Positions 1 to 9,840 of a DNA stretch of 64,000 nucleotides are shown piece after piece. Within the stretch, counting starts at the first letter, position 1, and each line of letters begins with the position of its first letter. Source of the DNA: Cryptomeria japonica (taxonomy: Eukaryota > Streptophyta > Pinopsida > Cupressales > Cupressaceae); NCBI RefSeq assembly GCF_030272615.1, contig NC_081412.1, positions 342,485,870-342,549,869 of the forward strand, in the 5' to 3' direction. The notes below the pieces were generated by a model. It made no database searches and had not been told where the DNA came from. It was given only the letters and a program-made list of their open reading frames with translations. Position numbers and translations under genes: made by a program.

Positions 1-2477
1 GACAACTGTCCTTGTAACCTCTGGATTTCTTCAGTAGCCTTTTCATACAAGCCTTTGTAAGTGCTGTTCTCCTTGACCAAAAACTTTGTCTATTCCTGAT
101 TCAGTTTTGCTACATCCAAGTTCAACTTGGCTGTGATTCTGGGATCAGTTTTCCCAACTTGTTGGATCATTAGGTGGCCAAAAGCTTGCTCTGTATCAAC
201 CAGTATGGGTCTCTTCTCCTTTGGATACAAGGCCCACATCATGAGAGCCTTTTGATCTGGATCGCAGCCTGAGCCCATAAAGATCTTGTCAATCTCATCT
301 GGCATGATCTGCTTGTTGGGGTCTTGCTTCTTAAGGAAACTGTCAAACAGTAATGCAGACCTCATGTCCCACCTTGAATAGATTAACACACCAACATCCT
401 TGAGTAGCTGCCTTCCTTTCTCAGGTGTCATTTCCCTCATAGCAAGGTCCACCTCTTCTTGTAACCTTTGGACCTGTTCTTCCTCTGTTTTCTCTTTCAT
501 AGCATTCCTAACCTGTGTTCCTTTATGCTGGCATAAAAATGTATTGAACTCTCTAGAGGAAATGAAATCATTGTCAGCAATGAAATTTTCATGTTCAAAT
601 ATCCTTATATCTCCAACATCCTGGACATTGTATTGTCCGGTCATCAGATCCATTTGTACACCACCCTCAAATCCAGGAGGATATTCTTCTCTAGGGGAGT
701 CAGCTGGAAAAACATTAGAAATAGATTGAGGAGACAATTGGGCCAAGGGCTCTGTATCCTTGACAGTTTTGATGTGCTTCCCATAGACATAAGCAGGCAC
801 TCCCTCAAGCAACTCTAGCTCATGCTCCATAAATTTGTTTGCTTGATCTAAGGGATCTTTGATGTTTTGAAGCATGCCCTCGTTTATTCTCCCTCGGAAG
901 AGCTTCCATTTGTAGGCTTGTAACACTCGCTCATACTTAGCCCTTTTTTCATTAGCTTCTTCCCTTCTTATGTTTCTGATGAAATCATCAGGTATGAGCG
1001 ATACATGCTCTCCAGCCTTAAGTTTCTGGGATGACCTCGCTGCCCCTATGTATCCCTCTGGATCAAAGTTTGGCCTAGGGTCTCCTTCTACCATCTTGTA
1101 ATAATCCAATTTATTCTGCAGCAAACCATAACTCTTTGAACTTTTGACAATGAAATCTGAAAACACCAGTAATCCAAGCACAATGGATTGTTTTCCATAG
1201 TCAGTTAAGTGTTGGGCTCTTACTATTGACAACTGCCTGACAATCTCTAGGCATGCCACTCTGTTAGGCACAGTGATAGGCAATACACATGGTTTTCCCT
1301 CAAATCCATACACTCTTATTTGAGTGCAATCCGAAAAGCAGTAGAAATCTCCCTAGTTGTGCTCAATTGCCGTGTCTTCGCCATAATCCTTTGGCCTTAA
1401 GAATCTCTGAATTTTAGGAGACAAAGCATGATCACATGGGTGTCCCAATAATTTGTGTAGTGTCTTAACAATGTGTTCCTCGAAATGCCAGTACTGGTTG
1501 TTGTTGTATCTTTGGTCCCATGAAGATATCCATAGTTGCACAGGCTTCCTTATCCCAGCCTTATCATACGCCCTAATGCACAACTCATCTGGCCATAGCC
1601 CTTTGTCTTGCCCAACATACAACAACATGTGCATAAGAACAAAGATATACTTGAAATGCACATTAATCACATCTCCTTTCAGTTTTTCTAGTTCATGATT
1701 GATGGCATCAACAAGATAGGTAGAAAAATCAAATAACCAGGGATCTTTAGATTGCAAATCTGCACAGATGACCATAGCCGCTATATCCATCAAGGGGTGA
1801 GCCTCTATTCCCAGAACCTGAGCAGCGCAGTAGTATGTATACTTGAAGTAGGGGTGGAATGAATTGACATCATAGGGAGATTTGTCATCTTTACCCAATG
1901 GTACTGTCGATCCTGCAACCCTGGGTCTATGTATGGGAAGTCTCCACCTCTTATAGATGTCCTCCAGGTTGAAGTACTCTTATGCCAATTTCTTAGTATC
2001 AATTTGCTCTTCGAACCCCCAATCCAGATTAAACACAGTATCAACAATTTCCCTAGTAATCGATAGTATTGGTTCCCCCATGTAGTTATATATAGTTTTG
2101 GTCTTGGGGTCATAATTGTTGGCTAGGGATTTCATAAGTTCAACGTTAACAAAGACATTCACTACTGCTAGTTTTCCCAAATTGAGTCCCCATAAATTGC
2201 TTACAGGTTTAGGTGCGTTCCTTCTGATATACCCAAAAATAAACAACTCATGGCCTCTTATCTCCGTCCATATATCTCCAAGATGCTCAAATCTGTCTTC
2301 TAAACCCTCCTCATCGGTCTTAACCTTTTTAGACCCGAGGCTTGACGAGGGACACTGATCAATCAAATCTTGGGCCAGTGAACACCCTTCCCTCTTTTGT
2401 CTCTTAGGTTTATCATCTACAGATTGGGTTTCTTTTGCTTTCCTAACTTTACTGGCCTTTGAAGATGACGACTTCAT
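1..2477 (-). pseudogene. Unrecognised large protein gene, decayed, cut by window edge
   Basis: I do not recognise this protein. One minus-strand frame runs from an ATG at 2477 to beyond the left edge, more than 820 codons, broken by only three stops: TAA at 1980-1982, TAG at 1353-1355 and TAG at 90-92. Coding sense resumes in the same frame after each stop. The start is lysine/serine-rich and nuclear-signal-like (KMKSSSSK..., KPKRQKR). A globular middle follows, and the far end is charged and coiled-coil-like (EKATEEIQRLQ). Upstream codons stay open to about 2600 but lack an earlier ATG. No retroelement protease, RT or integrase motif is seen. It could be a host gene relic or an extra ORF of a transposable element; stops without frameshifts suggest loss by point mutation. 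Confidence 0.5.
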
Positions 2478-2799
2478 TTTAATTACAGGTTTCTGAGGAA
2501 GAAGACTTACTTGAATTCCAAGGGCTCTTCTTGCGAACCCAATTCCGAATTGTCTGGCTCTGAATCTCTCTCTGTGAATTCTCTTAGGCACTGCCAACAA
2601 CGTCTCCTACTTCGTCAATTCATTGAGCATTTATGGTGAACTTACCAGTTAATAATTCCAGTTAAGCAATCGTCACATAGGTATTTGTTTTGAATTTATG
2701 GTGACGTGACTTTACTGAGATTTGTTTTGATCTTCGCGGCAACAAGTAATCATTTGTCTAGCAGTGTTTTGAATTTTCCACTGACATTTATTTAACATT

Positions 2800-3650
2800 A
2801 CACCTGTGCTGCACTTCGATGAAATCATATGTCTCGATGGCTTTACCTTATGTCTCCCCGAAACACCATATTCCATCGACATCATTCTTTACTTCGGTGA
2901 AATTGACATCATCGCCGACACATTTCTTGGTCTCATCGATATCTTTATTTCATCGATGCCTTGCTATAAGTGTTTGTATCGGTGTAATGTTTTATTAATT
3001 TATCGAAATCTTCCTTTTCGATGAAAATCCTTTTATCGCTAAGTCCCTCCATCGTTTTATTGATGTTAGAATTCCATCGAAACAGTTCTTCATTATCCGG
3101 CCTTCGTACTAGCGTCGATGAAATTTTCCCTTTCGGTAAAAGAAAAATACTCTTCTTTGACTCTTTATGTTCGGCCGATAACAAGTCATCGATGGAAATC
3201 TCTCATATTTCATCGATCCTTTAATCTTTGATGAGAAAGCTATCTTCGGTCAACATCTTTTGTGCCTCTTCGATACACTCTTTTCCTCGAAATAGCTTCG
3301 TCAATAACATATCTGTCGGTTGCTTCAATATTACTCTTTCGGCCAAACTTCTTCCCTCGGCGAGCTGTTCACATGTCTCATCGATACTGTAGTTTCATCG
3401 AAACTTCTTTATTTTATCGGTGGGACCACTTTTGATTTCCTCGATGTACTTTATGTCGACGGAACTAATGTTTTCGGTGAATCCTTTTGGAGGTCCATTG
3501 CGGCCAAGGTTTGTTCGATAAGTCACTTTATCGATAGGATAACGGTAGGCTTCTTCGATAGAGTCATTTCGGTCAGACTGGGCTTTTCAGTGAAGGATGG
3601 ACACCTATTACCGCCAACTTTAGTTTAGGCGATGTCTTAGGGTTTTTTTT
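2800..3650. other. CpG-dense block of scattered TCGAT/TCGG motifs
   Basis: This stretch is full of short CG-containing words (tcgatg, catcgat, ttcggt, atcggt, tcgaaa) spaced irregularly, while the flanks are CG-poor. It lies between the start of the decayed unknown gene and copia fragment Z. No convincing ORF runs through it on either strand. It could be an LTR or promoter part of the neighbouring element, or a degenerate short repeat. Confidence 0.5.
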
Positions 3651-3831
3651 GGTATCGGCGGAATTTTTAGGGTTTCTATCGAAATTATCAAGGGCTTTTT
3701 TTAGCCTTTTATTACTCTTTTAAAAATCATCTTAACTCCTAATAAAACCTTGGATTTTTTACATTTTTTAAATCTGATGCTCAACATGTGGTACTCATTC
3801 CTATTTCATATCAACTTCTACTATGTCTAGT

Positions 3832-4663
3832 TTATGAGAGAAGACTCATCAAATCTACATCTTTGCTAATGATGATTTTTGGGGTAGTAGGATCCCAGGA
3901 TCTATATCCTTTGACTATGTCACCATTGCCAACAAAAATATATTTCTTGGATTTGGGGTCTAATTTAGAACACTGATCCTTAAAAATAAGAGCATATGCA
4001 TCACGACCAAAAAATTTCAAATTTGAATAATTACAAGAATGACCTATCCTTACCTCTTCAAGAATCTCACAATCTATTGCAACTGATGGTGATCGATTTA
4101 CTAGATAGCATGCTGTATTGACTGCTTCCGCCCACAACTCTTGTTCCAACTTGGCATAATTGATCATGCTTCTCACCCTTTCTAGAAGAGTCCTATTCAT
4201 ATTCGGCAACACCATTTTGCTAAGGAGTGTAAATTGTGGTTTAATACCTTTTGATCCTAACTTCCTTACAATAATTTTCAAATTCCAAAAATGTGAACTC
4301 ACCTCCATTATCTATTCTACACTTGATTGATCTGCTAGAACTCTTTTCAACTAGAAGTCTAAATCGCTTAAATACACTAACAACACTAGCTTTACTTTTT
4401 AGAATATAGATCCATACCTTTCTAGTGTAGTCATCTATAAATGACACAAAATATGATGCTCCTCCAAAATAAATTGTAGGGGATGGTCCCCAAACATTTG
4501 AATGAATATAGTCTAGAACAGCCTTACTTGTATGATTACCTGATTTTAACTTTTGTCTACATTGCTTTCCAAAGACACAATGCTTGCAGCAATTCAAATT
4601 CAAATATTTTAAATCTAGAAGTAACTTATAGTTTATGAATACCTTTAGCCCTTTCTCACTCAT
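3832..4663 (-). pseudogene. Copia Z integrase
   Basis: Two overlapping frames (4663-4241 and 4308-3832) cover integrase. The first has the CC part of the HHCC zinc site (CCKHCVFGK), the first catalytic aspartate region (FIDDYTRKVWIY) and the second (RIDNGGEF). The second continues with WAEAVNTACYLVNRSPS and the copia post-core block (KKYIFVGNGDIVKGYR). A frameshift near 4250-4310 separates them. Normal role: joining element cDNA to host DNA. Confidence 0.85.
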
Positions 4664-4701
4664 ATGACCCAGTCACTGATGCCATAGATGAGTAAATTCA
4701 T

Positions 4702-5130
4702 TTACTTAGATACCACCGCTTCTTTATTTATTTCAGTACTCCCTTCTAGCTTGTAAAGATTTCCAACCTTTGTAGTCTTCAAGACCACCAAGATGCCCTT
4801 GGACACTTTTAGTACTCCACCTTGACATGGAAATTCATAACCTCTAGAATCTAGAACCCCCAAGGAAATTAAATTCTTTTTTAGTTTTGGTGCATGTCTT
4901 ACCTTTGCTAATGTTTTTACAACATTGTCAAACATTTTAGTCTTAGTGCTCCCAATTCCAATAGTCTTACAAGAAATATCATTTCCCATAAGAACAACAC
5001 CACCATCGATAGCTTGGTAAGTAGAACACCAACTCCTATGTGGACACGTGTGATTAGAAGCACCAAAACCTAATAACCAATACTCATGATATTGTAAGAT
5101 ATTACAAACAGATAGTACTTCACTAACCAT
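4702..5130 (-). pseudogene. Copia Z protease, active site lost
   Basis: An open stretch of 142 codons aligns by pattern to the copia aspartic protease and its linker to integrase (GxGASNHTCPHR, then LISLGVLDSRGYEF). The usual D-S/T-G catalytic triplet reads as G-F-G, so the catalytic aspartate is gone. Confidence 0.75.
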
Positions 5131-5198
5131 ACTTGAAATTGTCTCAATTGGATTTGCTTCCTTTGTGGAGTCATCATTGTCTTCTTTTCTTTTTCAAC

Positions 5199-5583
5199 AA
5201 TCTTTCTTGAGATGCTCTGATTTGTTGCAATACTAGCATTTCCCTTAGCCTTTTGGCCTTTTGACTTAGATTAGGATCTACCTCTTGAATCCTGCCCTTT
5301 TTCTGTGAATAGACACCCAGCCACCATGCTTTTGGTGTGGAGGTTTATGTATTAGATTTACTTTGCACCTCTTAAGACAACAAAACTCCCACAACAAAAT
5401 CAAATTCAAGGATGCCAGTTGTGCTTTAATGGAAGTGACTAAGTGATTCCACAATTTGGGCAATGAACATAATAATGTGATTACCTTGTCTTCATCTTTG
5501 ATTTTTACACCCATACTAGTTAATTGACAAATAAGAGTATTGAAAACATTTAAATGATTGACAATTATTTTTGCAGTGACCAT
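5199..5583 (-). pseudogene. Copia Z gag C-terminus and zinc knuckle
   Basis: Positions 5583-5278 encode a gag stretch (NHLNVFNTLICQLTSMG, then ITLLCSLPKLW) typical of copia UBN2-type gag. Around 5240-5199 lies a CCHC knuckle with the spacing C-x2-C-x4-H-x4-C (YCNKSEHLKKDC), with a TAG stop just after its first cysteine. Its normal role would be packaging element RNA. It is cut upstream at 5583. Confidence 0.75.
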
Positions 5584-6550
5584 GTTAGGATTTGGTGTTG
5601 GTTTGCAGCATCAAATGGCGAGAGCACTTGTTGTGGAGCGAAAGCATAAACCCAGGAAAATGAAATATTGCAGCACAAATTAGTTGTGAATAAATAACAA
5701 AGAAAATAAAATAGAAGATCAGAATAACAGACAAGACAGATTTACATGGTAAATCCTTGACAATATGTCAAGGAAACGTCCACGGGGCATGGTACCAGTA
5801 TTCTTATTGCTCAGAGAAAATAATTACAATCTTCATATCTACTGCTATTACAATTAGTTTGCCTTCAAGGCAACAAAGATATAGAGAATTTCTTCAAGGT
5901 AACAACCACCATCAAAGTTAGAACAAACTAGTTTTTTTCCCTTAAAGAAATTAGGAATCATCTCTCAAGGTAAAAACAGTTTTTTTTATCATAAGATAAG
6001 ATTTGACTTGTTTTATTCTTTAATTGTTATCATTATCCAACAAGATCTATTACCTCAAAGAAGTTAGCAACTTCCTTATATAGCATTTTTAGGGTAGAGT
6101 TTATAAATGAGAAGAGTATTGTTTTACAAGGTAGACTTTAAATATGAAAGAAAAAAGTTATTGAAAAATAAGATAAAATGTTCACTGGGGAAAGCTTCTT
6201 GTTCAAAGTTATGTTCTAGCATTCATACTGGGAACGATTGATCTCTCTCCTCTATCAGCATTCACAAGCATATCAGTATCAGCATTCACAAGCATATGTA
6301 ATGTCCTTAACTAAAGCCATGAGGCTTAACTATGCAATGGCTGCCCTTTCCTTGGATTACCCAAGAGGAATAGGACTTAGAGCATTATCGGGTAAGTGTT
6401 AGTCTATGACTTGTTCTCTATTCTAAAGCTGCGGGCACATCTTTTGACGCAACTTAAGTGAATCTTGGCCTAAAGACTTAATAATTTTCCTTTTTTGAGT
6501 TTAACAACTTAAAAGACATCTACTTCAAGTAATTTCTATCAAAAATGTGC
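5584..6550. other. Unassigned AT-rich sequence, probably internal part of element X
   Basis: No gene seen. It begins with tgttagg directly at the broken end of copia Z gag, which looks like an LTR edge, but no matching end or target duplication was found. A 20-bp phrase (atcagcattcacaagcatat) is repeated near 6257-6296. The right end runs into a polypurine tract and LTR start at 6551-6570. Confidence 0.35.
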
Positions 6551-6591
6551 AAAAAAAAGGGCAAGGGGGTGTTGGAATTTAGGGAGCCTAT

Positions 6592-6689
6592 TGGCTCATT
6601 TTTTGAGGGTTTTATTTTGAGCATTGGATATAGTTTGCAATGGCTCATTTTTTGAGGGTTTTATTTTGAGCATTGGATATAGTTTGCAA
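6592..6689. repeat. Perfect 49-bp tandem duplication
   Basis: The 49-bp unit starting tggctcattttttgagg occurs twice back to back (6592-6640 and 6641-6689) with no difference, inside the LTR of element X. Confidence 0.95.
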
Positions 6690-6854
6690 TGGATCTATGG
6701 CTGAGATTAAATCATTCTTTTGGGAGTCATTATATAACAGATTAGGGTTCTTTTGGAGCTCATAATGTGATCAGTCTCCTCTCTATTGCTGCTGTAGTCT
6801 TTTGCTTGAGGCTTGAAACCTTCGAGTATCCTTGGTTTTAGAGAGACATATGAG

Positions 6855-6859
6855 CTCCT
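6855..6859. repeat. Target-site duplication of copia A (left)
   Basis: ctcct at 6855-6859 matches ctcct at 12745-12749, directly outside the two LTRs. Confidence 0.95.
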
Positions 6860-7529
6860 TGTAAAGTTTTATTCAATTTCAATAAAAGAACATATTATAT
6901 ATGTGAGAATTTTATATGATTATAATGTCTAATAATCTGATTATTTTGTTGCAGGCAGAAGGAGAGAGATCATTGATATTTTTCTATGTCTTCTCCAAAT
7001 GATTCATGTCGGGCTTTATATGTTTTAGAAGACCGGTCAATAGATGTCTTGACCGGACATGACCGATCAAGGCACCTATTGATCGGTGCACATCCCGATT
7101 TCGGTTATGTTTGGTAACTAACATTAATACTTAACACTCGGTTGAAGCGGTGTTAGTTATGATGCTTTGTTAATGGCCCGAATAAATGTTTATCCCTATA
7201 ACAAATGGCATTACATATGCTATCGGGTTAATACCCCGATAGCATATTAATGCCGATTCATAAATGAATCGACATTAATATGCTATCGGGTTACTAGCCC
7301 GATAGCATTTAGATCGACGCTTAACTATGTTAAGCAAGTCGTCGATCTAATCCATATTTATCCAATGTCAATATCATAATCATGATCAATGTTATAATCT
7401 GATAAACATATTCAGTTTGGAAAGCATAAATCAGATAATCTAATAGCATAGATGAGTAAACCAAAACAGATAGAGGAGATTAAAGGGTTAGGAAAGTCTT
7501 ATCTTGCAGAAGCTACTAATGCATTAACA
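6860..7529 (-). repeat. Copia A 3' LTR
   Basis: 670 bp, TGTAAAG...TTAACA on the plus strand. Same length as the other LTR with about six substitutions. Contains the hairpin cluster at 7033-7350. Confidence 0.97.
7033..7350. other. Cluster of hairpins in copia A LTR
   Basis: Consecutive inverted repeats: 7033-7040/7049-7056 (8 bp); 7062-7070/7079-7087 (9 bp); 7115-7123/7151-7159 (9 bp); 7215-7227/7235-7247 (13 bp, perfect); 7245-7261/7264-7280 (17 bp, one mismatch); 7280-7290/7298-7308 (11 bp); 7309-7318/7341-7350 (10 bp) enclosing 7319-7325/7329-7335 (7 bp). The 13-bp and 11-bp hairpins share arm sequence, so 7215-7308 can also form one large palindrome. The same cluster is at 12248-12565 in the other LTR. 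Confidence 0.9.
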
Positions 7530-7543
7530 CTCCCTCTTAGCTT
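7530..7543 (-). promoter_or_regulatory. Copia A polypurine tract
   Basis: On the minus strand the sequence directly before the 3' LTR is aagctaagagggag, the plus-strand DNA priming site of LTR elements. Confidence 0.85.
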
Positions 7544-7606
7544 TGGAAGATAGATAAAATAACCTGCATCACATTTCTTTTCCATAATGTCAGTCTCCAA
7601 GAATAT

Positions 7607-8009
7607 ATATCATCTATACATATGATATGAAGTATCATCAAGACATAAGACACAAGTATAAAACATCACTCTAAGTATGTGACATAGAGTATCACCTAAC
7701 CATGTGATATAAAAGATTCATCATTTCATTATGACAAGATATCACCTGAACACGTGATATCAGTATTGCCTAAACACGCAATACTAAGGATAAACATATG
7801 AGGATGGTTAGATTCTCATCTTATCCAGGTTGTGATATGTGCACAAACATTTTATACAAATGTTTTATCACAACACCATCATGGCACATCCATGACATAC
7901 CAGAGATCCAACATGATAACTGGTTTAGAGAATCATAAGATCGTCACCTTATGATGTCTGCATACAAGTGTTCATAATCTGAGAGATCGTCACCTCTTAG
8001 ATATGAACA
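7607..8009 (-). other. Hairpin array with conserved 8-nt loops in copia A 3' region
   Basis: Plus-strand coordinates. Group 1 loops resemble CTRAACAC: 7607-7613/7622-7628 (loop ctatacat), 7690-7695/7704-7709 (ctaaccat), 7738-7745/7754-7761 (ctgaacac), 7762-7769/7778-7785 (ctaaacac). Weaker members lie at 7633-7652 and 7666-7682. Group 2 loops are identical (ATCGTCAC): 7932-7939/7948-7955, and 7978-7985/7994-8001 with one G-T pair. The last is extended by 7969-7976/8002-8009 to a 16-bp stem with one bulge. Between the groups is a 9+8-bp hairpin, 7829-7837/7866-7874 enclosing 7845-7852/7858-7865. Stem sequences differ while pairing is kept. The function is unknown. Confidence 0.85.
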
Positions 8010-8083
8010 CAGGGGGTGAAACCCAGAATGTCCCAACATGACAAAAGAAGTTTACACATTAAACATCTTATTTACAGAGCAGA

Positions 8084-8870
8084 TTACCTTTCTATCATAC
8101 CTAAACCTTTTCTGAAGTGATCAACCTTCACTCTGGAAAGTGGTTTGGTCAGAATATCTGCAGTCTGATCTCCTGTACTAACATATTCCAATTTGATCAC
8201 ATTTTCGTCTACTATGTTTCGTACATAATGGTATGGAATCTCAATATGCTTAGATCTGTCATGAAATACTGGATTTATAGAAAGTTTTATGCAGCTCTGG
8301 TTGTCACAGTGGATGACAGTGGGTTTCATGGGTTCACCAAATAGTCCCACAAGCAACTTCCTAAGCCATACTGCCTCTCGAGCAGCCATGGAAGCTGCAA
8401 TGTACTCGGCCTCGGTGGAACTCTTTGCTACAGAAGACTGTTTTCTGCTGATCCAAGATATCATGGCTGATCCTAAACTGAAGCAACACCCTGAAGTGCT
8501 TTTCCTGTCAGTCACACTCCCAGCCCAATCCGAGTCTGTAAATCCGTGTAGGTCTAGATCGACTTTCTCATATTTGAGACCAAGGTTTAGAGTACCTTGT
8601 AAGTATCTCATAATGTGCTTCACTGCAATCAAGTGGATTTCCTTAGGCTCACACATAAACTGACTTAAGGCATTGACCGCATAACAAATATCTGGCCTTG
8701 TATTCACCAGATACATCAGGGACCCAATCATCTATCTGTAGAGAGTAGGGTCAGTGGATTGTGACTCTGCTGATGCTTCCTTAAGTTTATGTAAATTTGT
8801 TTCCATGGGAGAGGTCATAGGTCTGCAGTTATGCATTCCGAATCTCTTCAAAATGTCCAAGGTATATTTC
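8084..8870 (-). pseudogene. Copia A RNase H
   Basis: The frame 8731-8084 gives 215 codons of the RT-RNase H connection and RNase H, with GFTDSDWAGSVTDRKSTSG, SSTEAEYIAA, HCDNQSC and the C-terminal DQTADILTKPL. Catalytic D, E and D positions are present. Upstream sense continues to about 8870 in the same frame past a TAG at about 8732, where family proteins have Gln (LYRQMIGSLMYL), consistent with CAG to TAG. It would degrade the RNA strand during reverse transcription. Confidence 0.93.
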
Positions 8871-9840
8871 CTTGGTTTAGTATAATATTTTCAGAATTTT
8901 GCCATATTTCCAAACTTAGGAAATAATGAAGGAGTCCCAAGTCCTTCATATCAAATTCTTTAGATAAATCTTTCTTACATTGATCTATGAGGTGATCTTC
9001 TTCTGTGATTAGTAAGTCATCAACATATAGAATCAATATTAACATATCACCTTTATTTTGTTTGTAGTAGAGATTTGGATCTGCATCATTTTTAGAGAAA
9101 CCTAGTTTAAAGAGATAGGTGTCAATTCTTTCATACCAAGCCCTGGGAGCCTGTTTAAGCCCATAGAGAGCTTTTTTGAGTCTGCACACATGAGACTCAA
9201 CACCCTGAATTTCAAATCCTTCAGGTTGCTCTAGGTAGATTTCTTCTGGGATCTCACCATTAAGGAATGTTGTCTTAACATCCATCTGGTGCACCTTCCA
9301 CCCTTTTGCTGCTGCAATGGCTAGTACTGTTCTTACTGAGGTATATCTGGCTATAGGTGCAAAGGTTTCTTCATAATCTATTCCTTCCCTTTGAGAGAAC
9401 CCTCTAGCTACAAATCTGGCCTTGTGCTTTTCAATACTGCCATCTGCAGCATGTTTGATTTTAAAAAGCCATTTAGATGAAACAACAAATTTCTTAGTAG
9501 GCCTAGGAACGATCTCCCAAACATCATTCTTCATAATGGACTGATACTCTTCAGACATGACATCCTTCCATACTTGATGTTTAAGTGCATCTGATACATT
9601 GTTTGGTTCAGCTTTAGAGAGATCATTCATAAGAGCAACATAGCTAGTAAATTTATCAGGTCTTTTGCTTTCCCTGAAGGTTCCTAAAGGAGCAACAAAC
9701 TTTTGAGCTTCTGCTACAGTCTTGGTGGCCCATAGAGGTCTTTTCTTGAGGTTTTCTCTAGGTGGGATTGGAGTTTCACCTATAGTTTCCTCAAGATTCT
9801 CCCTCTGAAGCTCAGGAGTAGGATCTCTTCTATGTTAGGA
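8848..9840 (-). pseudogene. Copia A reverse transcriptase
   Basis: Open from about 9810 down to 8848. Conserved blocks: DYEETFAPIARYTSVR, QMDVKTTFLNG, ALYGLKQAPRAWY and the catalytic YVDD (LILYVDDLLI). The frame differs from both gag-integrase and RNase H: a one-base shift near 9810-9840 separates it from integrase, and another near 8870-8880 from RNase H. The catalytic core itself looks intact. Confidence 0.95.

Larger units (their letters stand above)
3790..5583 (-). mobile_element. Copia fragment Z (gag-NC-PR-IN, no RT)
   Basis: Minus-strand Ty1/copia remnant with domains in the usual order: gag C-terminus (5583-5278), zinc knuckle, protease, integrase and the post-integrase segment ending near 3832. 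Reverse transcriptase and RNase H are absent, and gag is cut at 5583, where unrelated sequence starting tgttagg begins. No LTR or target duplication could be assigned. Frames change between domains, so it is dead. Confidence 0.85.
6551..6859 (+). repeat. Polypurine tract and 3' LTR start of element X
   Basis: A purine run at 6551-6569 is followed by TGTTGGAATTT at 6570, the pattern of a polypurine tract and a 3' LTR in plus orientation. The LTR is interrupted at 6859 by copia A and resumes after the duplicated ctcct at 12750. Its end was not located. No coding part of X was identified with certainty. Confidence 0.5.

Noticed and set aside
6330-6400. Exon-like stretch ending in gtaagt, considered as the missing first exon of the synthase gene
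   Set aside because: Its translation (MRLNYAMAALSLDYPRGIG) does not match the NAD-binding start of the family and has no glycine-rich motif.
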